From the NCBI GenBank assembly GCA_949751835.1, contig CATKHK010000006.1:186001-250000 (forward strand): a stretch of DNA of 64,000 bases. The letters run 5' to 3'. The stretch comes from Blepharisma japonicum. Taxonomy: Eukaryota; Ciliophora; Heterotrichea; Heterotrichida; Blepharismidae. Positions 1 to 10,503 of this stretch are shown here, one piece after another (the stretch's first letter is position 1; the number at the start of each line of letters is the position of its first letter). A model generated the notes under the pieces. The model was not told the origin of the DNA, ran no database searches, and saw only the letters and a program-made list of their open reading frames with translations. The position numbers and the translations under genes are program-made.

Positions 1-1032
1 ACCTCTATATAAATCGTATAGACAATCAAGGGTGTCTAACTTTAGAAGCAACTGGGTTAAATCAAAATAAGAAGCATCCCCAATCACTTTTACAGCAATT
101 ATAGAGTTATCTGATGCAAATTTGGACAGAACCCATCTGAGGATAACTTCATTTACTAGTTCATTAACACCACTGAGGTCTGAGGTTAGGCAATAATGAA
201 AAGTTCATAAAATAACTTCAATTATGTTTGAATCTTCAATATATGTAAACTGGATAACAAAATTCCAAATCTTTTTCAGCAGGTCAAAAGACTTTAAGTT
301 AGATGCTATGTTTAGTATGCAATAAAATATTCCTTTTAGTAACTCAATATTATTTTCCTGTAGAGCCCACTGTCCATACGGCATTAAAAATTCAAAAAAA
401 TCATATTTTTTTATCAAAATTTCTTTAAATTCTTTGCAATCGCCCAAAATATTACTTAATGCATAAAATGAATATTCAGCAGTTTTCGGCTTTTGCATAG
501 AAATTGAGTTCATAAGATTTTCAATAAAATTGTTTTTAACAAGCTCTTCAGTCTGATTATGGCTTCCTTTAGTAATCATTACAAGCGATAAAGCAACTTC
601 AGATGAAATTTCATCAGAATACTCATAGCCTAAATACTTGGCTAAAGTTTGTAAGCATTCTTTATTGAGCATTTCTTTATAATTCTCTTCACTTGTCTCA
701 TTTAATATTTTTCTCAATTGTTTTAAATAGACCAAAGTATTGTAATCATTATTTATTATACCCATACTCAATATCAGCGCATTTAATCTCTCTTGTTGTT
801 TGAGTTTTCCATAATTTGGGATTAATCCAAAATCATTTTCTTCAATATTTGTGTCTGCAGATTTGAGTCCTCTTTTTTGAGCCATATGCTTAATTCTTTT
901 GTCTTTTCTTAGATTTACAGATAGAGTTTCAGCTCTCTTGATAAGTTCATATGTGTCTACTTTCATGAAATAGTTGTTTCTGTCTTCTAATCTTCCATAA
1001 TCGATTTTACCTCCAAAGTTAACATCAGTCAT
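1..1032 (-). CDS. importin alpha-like armadillo-repeat protein, 3' end outside window
   Basis: Partial gene running off the left edge; the frame is open from the ATG at 1032 to base 1 with one in-frame TGA (205-207) read as Trp. The first 60 residues are rich in Lys/Arg (LRKDKRIKHMAQKRG), resembling the importin-beta-binding segment of importin alpha. The rest is helical and Leu-rich with repeated ALSNILGD-type and ILNIASN-type segments typical of armadillo repeats. The likely role is a nuclear-import adaptor that binds classical NLS cargo. An ATG is preferred over the upstream TTG at 1050. A degenerate armadillo protein with another role remains possible, since the NLS-binding Trp/Asn pattern is not clear in the visible part. 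Confidence 0.5.
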
Positions 1033-1217
1033 TTTTATTATGAAATTCAAAGATTTTGGCTCTTTTAATAATACCCCTGTGGCTGGCTATAATTATTTTT
1101 ATGAATTTGCATTTAGTAAATTAATTTTTTTAAATTTAGATTAGAGGGTGTTATATTTAATGAGTTTTGATTAAAGAATGAAATATCATTAAAAGCAATT
1201 AATTGATAGAAACATTA

Positions 1218-1775
1218 TTACTTATGAGACTGGCTATTTTTGATACCAATTGCTATTTGTCTGAATAAAGCATCAACATTTTCTGCGCTTTTTGCTGAAG
1301 TTTCAATAAATTCCATTCCATGCTCGTCAGCAAAATCTTTGGCTTCTTGCTGGTTGACTACTCTTGGCTCCTTATCAATTTTATTTCCAACTAAAAATAG
1401 TAAACAGCCTGGTTCATTATTTTGCAGTTCTTTTACCCAATACCCGCAGCTCTCAAAAGATTTCCTGATTGTAATATCATAAACAATAGCTGCAGCTCTT
1501 GCGCCTTGATAATAAATTCTGGTTATTGACCTGAATCTTTCTTGACCAGCTGTATCCCATACGAATAGTGAAACACTCTCATTATTTCCTACATCAATCT
1601 TGGTTTCTTCGACATTGGCACCAATATTTACGTTCCAAGAATCTTTGAATTCGTGCCTTGTAAATCTATATACTACTGATGATTTTCCTACACCAGAATC
1701 TCCGAGAATAACAACCTTTGCACTTTCTGGTGGTTTTAAAGGAAGTGGCTTGGGTTTACTGCCTCCACAACCCAT
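1218..1775 (-). CDS. Rab-family small GTPase with N-terminal acylation signal (ARA6/RabF1-like)
   Basis: 185-residue Ras-like GTPase. The P-loop GDSGVGKSS lies near residue 25, switch II WDTAGQERF near 73, NKID near 130 and ETSAK near 158. The protein starts MGCGGSK, a predicted N-myristoylation and palmitoylation signal, and ends in SQSHK with no C-terminal prenylation cysteines. That arrangement is known from plant ARA6 (RabF1), a Rab5-group protein of endosomes, and WVKEL and FIETSAK also match ARA6. Endosomal membrane traffic is therefore inferred. In switch I the usual Thr of the TIG motif is Asn (NVNIGAN), which would be unusual for Mg2+ coordination in the GTP state. Stop is TAA at 1218-1220; no intron. 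Confidence 0.88.
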   Translation of the reverse strand: MGCGGSKPKPLPLKPPESAKVVILGDSGVGKSSVVYRFTRHEFKDSWNVNIGANVEETKIDVGNNESVSLFVWDTAGQERFRSITRIYYQGARAAAIVYDITIRKSFESCGYWVKELQNNEPGCLLFLVGNKIDKEPRVVNQQEAKDFADEHGMEFIETSAKSAENVDALFRQIAIGIKNSQSHK

Positions 1776-1974
1776 TTATAAATTGGTTGAAAAATTAAAA
1801 ATATAAAAATCTTCAATAAAAATAAAGATTTCTGTAAAGTGAATAATTTAATATGGATGCTTTTAGATATAATGATAGTTTAATCAAAAAGTGCTAAGGA
1901 TGCAAAATGGAAAAGTGTGGTAAATTTGATAGTTTGGCAATATAAAATAATCTGTTTATTTTATAAAATAACTT

Positions 1975-2046
1975 GCATCATTAGTCTAGAGGTTAGGATG
2001 GTTGCCTTCCAAGCAGTCGACCCGGGTTCGAGTCCCGGATGATGCA
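1975..2046 (+). tRNA. tRNA-Gly (anticodon UCC)
   Basis: The 72-nt sequence folds as a complete cloverleaf: acceptor GCATCAT pairs with ATGATGC, the D-arm stem is GTCT/GGAT, the anticodon loop CTTCCAA carries TCC, and the T stem CCGGG/CCCGG encloses TTCGAGT. The B box GGTTCGAGTCC is perfect. The discriminator base is A and no CCA is encoded. The anticodon stem has five pairs including two wobbles (G27-U43 and U28-G42), unlike the tRNA-Trp in this window. Confidence 0.95.
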
Positions 2047-2051
2047 TTTTT
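2047..2051 (+). terminator. RNA polymerase III terminator of tRNA-Gly
   Basis: A run of five T residues immediately follows the discriminator base of the tRNA. Confidence 0.7.
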
Positions 2052-2300
2052 ATTATTTAATTTCTTTTAGCTTACTTATTAATTTTTCTTAAAATATCTT
2101 TCATTTCTAAATAAAATCAATAAAATTGATATCAATTTATCTCAAATTTATATATCCTATATAAATAATTTAAAAATTATTCATTTTGGATTGAAAATAA
2201 CAAAATAAATTTACCTTTTTCTACGCTCAAGATTCCGAGAATTTAAGCGTTATTTCATTTAATAGATCATTTCTTTACAAGATTTTGCTAATTTAAAAAT

Positions 2301-5078
2301 ATGCAGGTCACTAAACTTATCCATCAAGATAAAGAAACTCTATGAGACTACAAATGGCACAAGGCACCACTCGGAGTAATTCATCCAGAGCACACTCCTG
2401 TCATCAAAGAAGACCCAACTGGTGACTTTTCTGATTTAGCTATAACAGCAGTCCCAATAAGGCCGCATGAAAGAAGTCCTCGTCACATCGAGCTTCCAGA
2501 GCACCTACAAAAGCTAGATCCCAGCACTCTCAAAATGTATCCAAAACAGCCTCGTCCTGAATCAGCAAAATCTTCAAATATTAATAGAAATTCAAGAGAT
2601 ATAGGAAACGAAGTTTTAATGGGAATTCCAAAGGCCCAAGAGCAGCGCAAAGCTTTTGCACGATTATCGCTAATAGCAGGAAAAGATTTAAAAAACAGCA
2701 TTTCAGATATGAAAACAAAAATCCAAAAAAATAAAATTGATGATAATACAAGAAGAAACCAAAAAGAAAAAATTAGATTTGAAGCAAAAAAAGCAATAGA
2801 AATGATCGATGATGCATTTATTAGCTCAAAAATGACTGATGTTGAGTTCAAAAAAGTAAAAGCAGAGCTTGAAAATATTAGAATTTCATATGATGGACAA
2901 GTTTGGAAACAAAAAATAATTACAAATTTCTTATCGTTAAGAATGGATACTGAATTTGATTTAAAAGAATTATCAAGAATGTTCGCAGAGCTGCAGCTCC
3001 AGCGAGAAAGAGAAGTCATCACAATTCAACAATTTATTCTTCGTATAAAAGAAGTTTCAATACAAAAAACAGGCGCCTTTGCCCCTCATGTAAAAATGGA
3101 AGATTTAAGCCAAATTATAGGCGCCTATTCATATGAAGCCCAAAAAGTTGAAAGGGATATTCTCATAAATTATCTTGAAAAAGTAAAAATCGAGCTTAAA
3201 AAGTCCCTCATGGCAAATGAAGTGGTAGAAAGTATCCCAATCACTACTTTAGAAGCAGCCTTAGCTTCAATTTTTGCTAAATGGGAGCGAGAAAAAGAAT
3301 TAATTTGAACTTTTACTCAAGATATAGCCAGAGCATTTTGCGAAGAATTTAACCTGACCAATGATGATATTTATTCTGATAAAATGAATAAGAAAAAGCA
3401 GTTAGAAATTAGGGTAGTCGCTGAGTTCATTAGTCAATATTTAGATAATCTTCACCTGAGCATTGAAAAAAAAATACGTGAGCTGGAAAAAATTAAATAT
3501 AAAATCCAATATGGAAAAGAAATGCCGAAGTCTTGAAGTGAAGTAATAAGGGAAGGAAAAGAAAAAAAAATAATTGAGGATAAAGAAGCATGAATGAAAA
3601 AAGAAGAGGAAGAAAAAAGGAAAAAAATTGAAGAAAGTAAAAATACAAGGTCAAGAACAAGGCCTGTCAGTGCAAAAAATAAATATGACCCAAAGAAAAG
3701 TATTGAAGAAGCCAAGAAAAAAGCAAGATCAAATGTAGGAAAAAACGCATCAAAGTTTACTAGTCAACAAGAAGAAGAAAAAAGGAGGTTTGAAGATAGT
3801 AAGCTATCATCAAGAAATACTAAATTTAGCCAGAGCATTTTGAGTAAGAAAAATCCATTAGATTCTTCAGATTCTTTCAATAAATCCGCAACTGATGAAA
3901 TGGATGATATTATTTCTGGGTTAAATCCTCCTAAGCCTGCCACAAATACTTTCTTTAGAAGTATGACACAAGTTGAAAGCTCATCGAAACCTGAACCTGA
4001 GCAGCCAGGCCAAATAAAGCAATCAAACCGCTATGATAGTCCTAATTTAGCTCGGTCTCGAAGTGACGTTTCTGGGATCGGCGAGACTGGTAAAGCTTGG
4101 GGAATTCTGAAAAATCGTGACCAATCTTTAGAAAAAATTGAAGAAGAAGGCAAAAGTTCTCCAGATACTTTTAATAAAACCAAAGGAAGCGCTGAAAATA
4201 GCCCTTCTATGAGTAGATTTAAACTGCATGACAGTCCATTTTCAAGTATCGACCTTTCAATTCCTAAAAAGAAAGTTACAACAGATAGAGAATCGCTATA
4301 TGAAAGTATTTCTCAGCTTGACTACGGCCGAGATATATTTAAGCCTATTACCAGATCTGAGCTTATAAAATCAGGGAAAGCTGAATATACTCCTTATTTA
4401 GACTCTGATGGGTCTATTTTCGATCCTAATGAAAGATTTGGTAAAGATGTCCCAATAGAGCCAGAAAAGCCTTTAATCGACCCACGATATGTGGAAGGGC
4501 TAGCTAAAAGTGCTCCACAGCCAAACGAAAACTGGTTTATTACTTCCCATCACCTTAGATCTATCACAAATCATCCACTTTCCACTAATGATGATCCTGA
4601 TTACTATAAATATCAATTAGAAAATCAATACATAGGAGCATCCTCAACAAATTATAATGGAGACTTAAGGGAAAACGCAATAGGACAATTAGAACAAACT
4701 TTAGCTGATCTTAAATGTGAATTAAATGAAAGAAAGCGCCGGGCATATGTAGACTCAATTAAATTAGAAGAAAAACCATTAGGATGGGTCGCAAAAGCAG
4801 CTGAAAATGTCTCATATGGCTTCTCAAATATCGAAAAAGAAGCTCTTGTATACAATACTTATGAGTCCATTCTTAGAGAGCTTCGACAAAGGGAGAAGGA
4901 CCTGCTTAACGTCCGTCGAGCTGAAGCCTATGACATTCATCGACCTCCTCAAGAGAAATGGTATGAAATCAAATCTGCGGAGTTCGCGTCTGAGATGCAT
5001 AGGAACCGAATGTCACTTAAGCCAAACGATGAGAATCGTAAGTTCTTAAATACATTGATAATACCAGACCTTTATTAA
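2301..5078 (+). CDS. large charged protein of unknown function (925 aa)
   Basis: Single open frame from ATG 2301 to TAA 5076-5078 once in-frame TGA codons are read as Trp (for example at 2343, 3306, 3534 and 3591); no intron is needed. The middle part is Lys/Glu-rich and probably coiled-coil (about residues 380-480), followed by a Ser-rich low-complexity segment. The C-terminal 200 residues look folded, with conserved-looking stretches such as KPLGWVAKAAENVSYGF and EKWYEIKSAEFASEMHRNR. I do not recognise the family. Length and composition would fit a cytoskeletal or ciliary protein, but this is a guess. Only 36 bp separate its stop from the V-ATPase gene on the same strand. Confidence 0.8.
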
Positions 5079-5114
5079 TCCTTTATCTAAATTTCAGTGG
5101 TCCATTAAAATTAA

Positions 5115-5576
5115 ATGACTGAAGCAACAGTAACAACTCAAGCCTTCTTTGGGTTCATGGGAGTATCAAGCGCTCTAGTCTTCGCTAACTTAGGAGCAGC
5201 CTACGGGACAGCCAAAAGTGGAGTCGGAATCTCATCAATGGGTGTAATCAAGCCAGAACTCATCATGAAGTCAATTATCCCAGTAGTCATGGCTGGTGTC
5301 TTGGGAATTTATGGGCTTATCGTTGCAGTCATCTTGGTACAGAAGATCAATGACAATGATTATAGTTTCTATGATGGATACAAACACTTAGCCTCTGGAC
5401 TTTGTTGTGGACTCAGCTCTCTGGCAGCTGGTATGGCAATAGGCATAGTGGGAGACGCAGGAGTCAGGGCAAATGCACAGCAAGACAAGATATTCGTAGG
5501 CATGATTCTGATACTCATCTTTGCGGAAGCCTTGGGTCTATATGGCTTGATTATAGCTCTAATCTTATCGCAGTAA
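5115..5576 (+). CDS. VMA3: V-type ATPase proteolipid subunit c
   Basis: 153 residues, the normal length of the family. The subunit forms the rotating membrane ring of the vacuolar H+-ATPase, which acidifies vacuoles and endosomes. Four hydrophobic segments are visible, and the proton-carrying glutamate lies in the fourth ([11 protein letters not shown], Glu near 138). The N-terminal AFFGFMG and [10 protein letters not shown] motifs are characteristic. Stop is TAA, there is no intron, and the start codon lies 36 bp after the upstream stop. The protein contains no Trp, so it says nothing about codon reassignment. Codon use is more GC-rich than in its neighbours, consistent with high expression. 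Confidence 0.97.
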   Translation: MTEATVTTQAFFGFMGVSSALVFANLGAAYGTAKSGVGISSMGVIKPELIMKSIIPVVMAGVLGIYGLIVAVILVQKINDNDYSFYDGYKHLASGLCCGLSSLAAGMAIGIVGDAGVRANAQQDKIFVGMILILIFAEALGLYGLIIALILSQ

Positions 5577-5963
5577 TAGCAATTATGAGTTAGAATAAAA
5601 ACATTAAATTTAAGCATCAAATGAAAAAGCATTTCAGCGATGATTTGCAAGAATTGTATAAATTTGAACTATAAACGGTTTGGCAATTTTTTGGGAAAAG
5701 CGAATAAAATAATTTTTGTTAAATAGTTATTTCATTATTTTAATTTTAAATTTTGGGTCAGAAAATTATAAGTAAGCTATTTTCTGTAATCCAAAAGTTT
5801 TATATACAAAGAAATATAATTTCAGAATATTGTCATTAAAAGTAATTATTTTACATAAAAATGATAAATTCCCCCATTAAGAGTAGAACTATTATCTAAT
5901 TTTCAATAACGATAACCTATTTCTCACACAAAAACGACTCCCATTATAGCCAAACATTTAAAG
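5577..5963. other. intergenic space between convergent genes
   Basis: 387 bp of AT-rich sequence with stops in all frames. It holds the 3' flanks of the V-ATPase c gene and the Pex13-like gene. I see no RNA gene or repeat. Confidence 0.6.
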
Positions 5964-6578
5964 TTAAAACATTGTTGAATATTCAGGATATTCCTGTGCA
6001 TACTGCTCCATTGGTTCTGGATAATAATTTTCTTGAATAAAAATCGGCCTATCCGTATCCTCTTCACTTTTTCTTTCCATTGTCAGTTTTCCAGTAGCTG
6101 GACGCTCCTGAATATTTTCGCTAACCACATCTTTTTCTTCCTCTTGCATTTCTTCAACTTCAAATTCGTCAAGATCTTCCTCAATTTTCGCATTTCTTGC
6201 CTGTGCTCTTCTATAAACAACAAAAAGTGCAAACGCCAGTGCCAACATTACAATACCTTTGAGTATAATTGGCAATTGAGAAGGCTGTTTCCATAAGAGC
6301 TCCATTAGCTGCTCATTATTTATGTGATGGGAAAGTCCTGATGCATTTAATGCAGTCCCGAAGGTACTTGAGCTTAAGTGCCTTAAAAACTTCCAGGAAT
6401 ATTTGATTATTAGTTTTGAAAATTCCAGAACAGGAATACTTGAATACAGAATCTGTACAACTCGACTGAGACCTTCCATAAATGAATGGACATCGACTGC
6501 AAAGTTATTAGGTTGATTAGGTTGTGGCTGATTTGTTTGTGGTCTCATATATCTCATATTGTACATACCGTAGTTCAT
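5964..6578 (-). CDS. Pex13-like peroxisomal membrane protein (tentative)
   Basis: 204 residues. The N-terminus is rich in Met/Tyr/Asn/Pro (MNYGMYNMRYM, then repeated NQPQP), followed near residues 32-75 by an amphipathic region (HSFMEGLSRVVQILYSS). A strong membrane segment (ILKGIVMLALAFALFVVYRR) lies at about 105-125 and the tail is acidic and cytosolic-looking. A Tyr/Gly/Met-rich start, a VHSFMEG-type region and a membrane segment fit Pex13, a component of the peroxisomal docking complex. The C-terminal SH3 domain of yeast and animal Pex13 is absent, as in plants. It could also be an unrelated single-pass protein. Stop TAA; no introns. Confidence 0.4.
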   Translation of the reverse strand: MNYGMYNMRYMRPQTNQPQPNQPNNFAVDVHSFMEGLSRVVQILYSSIPVLEFSKLIIKYSWKFLRHLSSSTFGTALNASGLSHHINNEQLMELLWKQPSQLPIILKGIVMLALAFALFVVYRRAQARNAKIEEDLDEFEVEEMQEEEKDVVSENIQERPATGKLTMERKSEEDTDRPIFIQENYYPEPMEQYAQEYPEYSTMF

Positions 6579-6645
6579 TTCTTTTTATTATAATGTCATC
6601 AAAATATTTAAAATAAGCAATAAATTACTAAATCAATGAAGAATT

Positions 6646-8136
6646 TTAAAAGATTAAGCAGCGAGATTCAGGTTTTGCATTTTTTGGAGTGCACCAAAAA
6701 CTGCAACCTGTGAATTTGCTTTCTTTTTCAAAAATAATAGGTTCGGTTATATGAAGAGGTTCATGAACCTCTATGGACTGAATCATATCATTTTTGTCAT
6801 CTATTTGTCCAGCCTCTTCTTGCACTTTTTCTTCTTCTTCTTTATATATTTCAATTTGGCTTGCATCACGTTGCTCTTCTTCATATGCGTTTTCTGGCTC
6901 AGTGGAAGTATGTCTTCTCTTGCTTTTTCTCTTTTTCTTCTTTTTCTTGGGTACTTCTTCTACAACAATATCATACACTTCTGGGTCAAGGCTTTTGTCA
7001 ATTGGATCATCTTCTGGGGCAGAAAAGTTTATAGGATTTTCTCCTTCATATATTTCTTTGCCTTGATACTCATAAAATTCAGGCTCCCTATGTTTTTTCT
7101 TTTCACTAGGTTCATGAGATTTTTCAAAGGATTCATTATTGAGCTCATGAGGATCTGCTTCTCCTGTATGAATAACAGGGAAGAATTTGTGGTAGGTGTC
7201 ATATTCAGAGTTCGTCTCATTATCAGACCCTTTTATATCTCTTTTTGAAGGCAAGTAAGGGCCTTCAGGAACTACTGGAGGCCAAAATTGTGTCAAATCG
7301 GGAGCCGTGCCCCCATATTTCTGCTCTACTTGGCTTGGGTTGCAATGGGCAAACAGGTGAGTTAAATTTGCATCCCTTTGGAAGGTCATTTTCTCTTTAG
7401 CTGCGTCATCTAAAAACGGTGAAATGAGCTTATACATAAAAAAGAAGCTATTTGTGGCGTTTATGATATGATTGACTCCGAGCCTACACCTATAGTTTTC
7501 TTGGAGAATATTTGTGATTTTCTTTAAAGAGCCAAGATCAAGACTTCCAAATCCCTGCTTGGACATGTCACTGATGGCGACCCAGTTTTCTATTTGTCCA
7601 GGAATCATCATGTTTGTAACTACAAATTCCAAAACAAAAGCGGTATGCATCATATATTCATCAACAGTATGCTAAATAATAATTACTTTTTTGAAATTAT
7701 ATTTGGCGAAGTTCATTACAATAATAGGTCTGAATTGGTGATCTCGGCCATGTACATATAAACAGCCTTCATTCTAAATAAATATTACAAGCATTTCTTC
7801 TATTTTTGGGTATAATTCCATATAGCCATGAGGAAAATTTAATTCTCGCCACTTCAAGTGATTCAGCAGCACAGTTACTGCTTTTCTCGTTTTTCAGCCA
7901 GTCCCATAGCAGAAACGCAACAAATGGTTCCTATCTCACTCATCAGGAACCTTAATTTTGTATTTTTTAATTTCTAGCTCTAGCCTTGACAGTTTTTCAA
8001 GCTCAAACTCCGTCAATTCTTGGTACCAAAAAATATTTCGGTTAATTTTTTTGCCTTTCCCATGGATGATTTCATGAGGGGATGGACGAAAGCGATATGC
8101 GTCTCGTGGCGGATACACGCAATCAGGTATTTGCAT
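6646..8136 (-). CDS. CRAL-TRIO (Sec14-like) lipid-binding protein with C-terminal CaaX box
   Basis: 486 residues after removing two 15-nt introns (7774-7788 and 7672-7686); exons are 7789-8136, 7687-7773 and 6646-7671. TGA codons in exon 1 (VPDEW, GTGWK) read as Trp. The order is a CRAL-TRIO N-terminal helical domain (LLRFCYGTGW, NHLKWRE), then the lipid-binding domain (VHGRDHQFRPIIVMNF, IENWVAISDM, VLEFVVTNM). A long acidic and Lys-rich tail follows, ending RCLIF. CLIF is a CaaX box; a terminal Phe predicts geranylgeranylation. The likely role is phosphoinositide or lipid transfer at a membrane to which the protein is prenyl-anchored. The ATG at 8136 is the first in frame after an upstream TAA. 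Confidence 0.85.
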
Positions 8137-8219
8137 ATTATGATGCCATTATTTTGAATGAATTTCCATGGAGAAATTTTAATGAATATGAAATCTGTTT
8201 TAATCATATTTCTCTAAGT

Positions 8220-9209
8220 TTAGCCTCTTGGTCTTCTAGGTCTTCTTTCGCCCCTACCTCTTCTGAATCCTCGACCGCGAGGTCTTTCTGCTTCTGGTGG
8301 TGGTGGCTGGCGTTTAGGCTTCTTGCGTCCTACTTCGACGAAGCCTTCATCCTCAGGGTTTACTTTCTTTTCTTCTTTTGATTCCTCTTCTTTAGGTGAT
8401 TCCTCTTCTTCTTCAGCCTCGTCTAGTTGAGCCCAGCTATTGGTGATGGCTTCTGGCTCTATTATAACTTTTTCTTCTTCAGGCTTTGGAGGCTCTTCTA
8501 CTACTTCGACTGGGGCAGGCTCTGGTACTTTTTCTGGCTCTTGGACTTGCACAGGCTCAGCAATCTGGGTATTTTGTTGGGCAATGTGATGATGAACTTC
8601 TGTGGTCTCTAAAGAAAGCTCTGGCTTTGCAGGCTCTTCTGGGCAGAGTTGTGAATCGCACCATTGTTGAGCGCGCTCTGCAAATTCATAGAGGTTTTTG
8701 TAGGTATTGAGCGTCCCAGGAGCTACTTCTTCGCTTTTATTCAGATAATTCTTTACAGATTTTTGAAGATCAGCTAAAATTCCTGAAAATCTTTCTCCAG
8801 CTTGTCCTCTGGAGACGTTGTGGAATTGGAGGAATGAGTCTAAGTCACTTTCATCAGGATTTTCTTGTTTAAATTTTTCTTGTATGTCTGGATGCTTTAA
8901 GAATTCTCCTAAGGCCCATAAATTGACAGCATCAACACTTCTGTCTTCTTCTACTTTAAGCTGGACTGGCTTGACTTCTTTTGGAGCTGCTGGCTGTGGA
9001 AGCTTACAAAGTTCGATGATTTTTTCGACTTCTGCTAAGTAATCTTCTGTTTGAGTTTTAGAGTCTAACATTTTACGTTCCTCACCTTTGACCTCTTTTC
9101 CAGATGCTTTTATTTCAGCTTCTTTCAGCTTTATTCTATCAAGCTTTTTGGTGAGATTCCTTTTCCTCTTCTGTAGAATAGACATGAAGTCTTCTTGTGC
9201 GGGCTCCAT
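8220..9209 (-). CDS. Caprin-like RNA-binding protein with RGG tail
   Basis: 329 residues. The N-terminal 65 residues form a basic coiled coil (LQKRKRNLTKKLDRI, then TQTEDYLAEVEKI) that resembles homology region 1 of animal Caprin. The middle is a helical region with a strongly acidic, Pro/Glu-rich stretch at about 220-290. The C-terminus is an Arg/Gly tail (RGRGFRRGRGERR). Caprins bind mRNA and G3BP in ribonucleoprotein granules, so a role in cytoplasmic mRNA control is inferred. Its ATG lies 80 bp from the divergent FBXO3-like gene, so the two share a very short promoter region. Stop TAA; no introns. Confidence 0.55.
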   Translation of the reverse strand: MEPAQEDFMSILQKRKRNLTKKLDRIKLKEAEIKASGKEVKGEERKMLDSKTQTEDYLAEVEKIIELCKLPQPAAPKEVKPVQLKVEEDRSVDAVNLWALGEFLKHPDIQEKFKQENPDESDLDSFLQFHNVSRGQAGERFSGILADLQKSVKNYLNKSEEVAPGTLNTYKNLYEFAERAQQWCDSQLCPEEPAKPELSLETTEVHHHIAQQNTQIAEPVQVQEPEKVPEPAPVEVVEEPPKPEEEKVIIEPEAITNSWAQLDEAEEEEESPKEEESKEEKKVNPEDEGFVEVGRKKPKRQPPPPEAERPRGRGFRRGRGERRPRRPRG

Positions 9210-9289
9210 TTCTTAATTATTGTCCATAGTTAGCAAGTTAATTAACACACGAGGATCAATGATAATTAATATTTTAATTCCAATCAGAA

Positions 9290-10489
9290 ATGGTAATATT
9301 TCACATTGACTTGCTTGGGGAAATCTTGAAATTTCTGGAGCCTAAAGAGCTAGCTTTAATACTCAGGACTTCAAAATCATTTTACACGTATGGTACTATC
9401 GATTCAATATGGAAGAATTATTGCACTTTACTTTTCCCTTACTATACAAATGGGAATTATTATATTTTTATTGTGACAGAAATATGAAATTACCTGAAAA
9501 TTGCAGAGGCATTTCATCAAGTGATTTCTACTGTTAAATCACAGTTCCCTTCTCATTCTATTTATAGAAGTTTAGAAGAAAGAGGAAATAAACATATGAC
9601 AATGTTTTATAAAAATATTTATGCAAAGCCAGATTTTGAGATAAATCCTGAGACTATACTAAGAGAATTTAAAGAAGAGACTGGAGTTGATATGCCTACT
9701 GATTTATATCAGATTTATGTGACTTATGATGGCCAAAAGTATCCTGGGTTTTTTGGGACTTATAGATTTTATGAGAATCTCACATCTTTAACATTTTTGC
9801 CACTGAAAAAAGCGCTTATGAACACCGAAACACCTTTATTTTGTATAGGAGAGTCTCCCTATTCAGATCAGCAGTTGCTTTACGACTTGACAGGGGAACT
9901 TGGAAAAGGTATTGGTGCATTATTTTATAACATAGGCTCAAGGAACACTTATTTACACCTTTCTTCTAATTTAGGAGATTATTTGCATTCTTATGCAGAA
10001 AAAATAAGTTCTGGACTGCTAGAAATCGAGCCAAAATTAATCAACGCATTTGAATGAAATGAGTGCTGCAGTGACGTAACAACTGAGGGTATCAGAATTA
10101 CAGCAAAAAGTATATTTGTCCCATATCTTAGTAGCAGAGAAAGGTATACGTGGGCTTACCAAATTGGAATTGAGCCAAATAGACCTACTCAAAGATGGCG
10201 TTTAATCACAAGAACTTGAAATATTACTGACAGTAATGGAAGAGTTGACAGTATATATCGTCAGCCTGGCGTCATTGGACTCTTCCCTGAGGTATATCAA
10301 GGCTCTACAAAAGTCACCTACGAGTCCTGCTGCATTCTAGCTACCCCAGGGGGTACAATGGATGGCTATTTTACTTTTGAAAACATGGACGATGAGTCGA
10401 TCACAATAGACGCCACGGTCGGAGTTTTCATACATCAGTTGCCTCCAGGATCTTCCTTTGTGACCTATCACCCACAAGGCTTGCCATAA
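9290..10489 (+). CDS. FBXO3-like protein: F-box, SMI1/KNR4 and ApaG domains
   Basis: 399 residues in one frame with TGA read as Trp at three places; the one at 10217 lies inside the ApaG domain (RTWNITDSNGRV). Residues 1-45 form an F-box (LLGEILKFLEPKELALI), 75-215 a SUKH (SMI1/KNR4) domain (FKEETGVDMPTDLYQIY, YPGFFGTYRFY), and 264-390 an ApaG domain (TTEGIRITAKS, PGVIGLFPEV). This trio defines FBXO3, the substrate receptor of an SCF ubiquitin ligase. Stop is TAA; only 14 bp separate it from the next start codon on the same strand. Confidence 0.88.
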
Positions 10490-10503
10490 TTTATTAAATT
10501 AAA

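Noticed and set aside
2483-3022. Minus-strand 179-codon frame.
   Set aside because: Antisense shadow of the 925-residue gene, which runs unbroken through the region on the plus strand.
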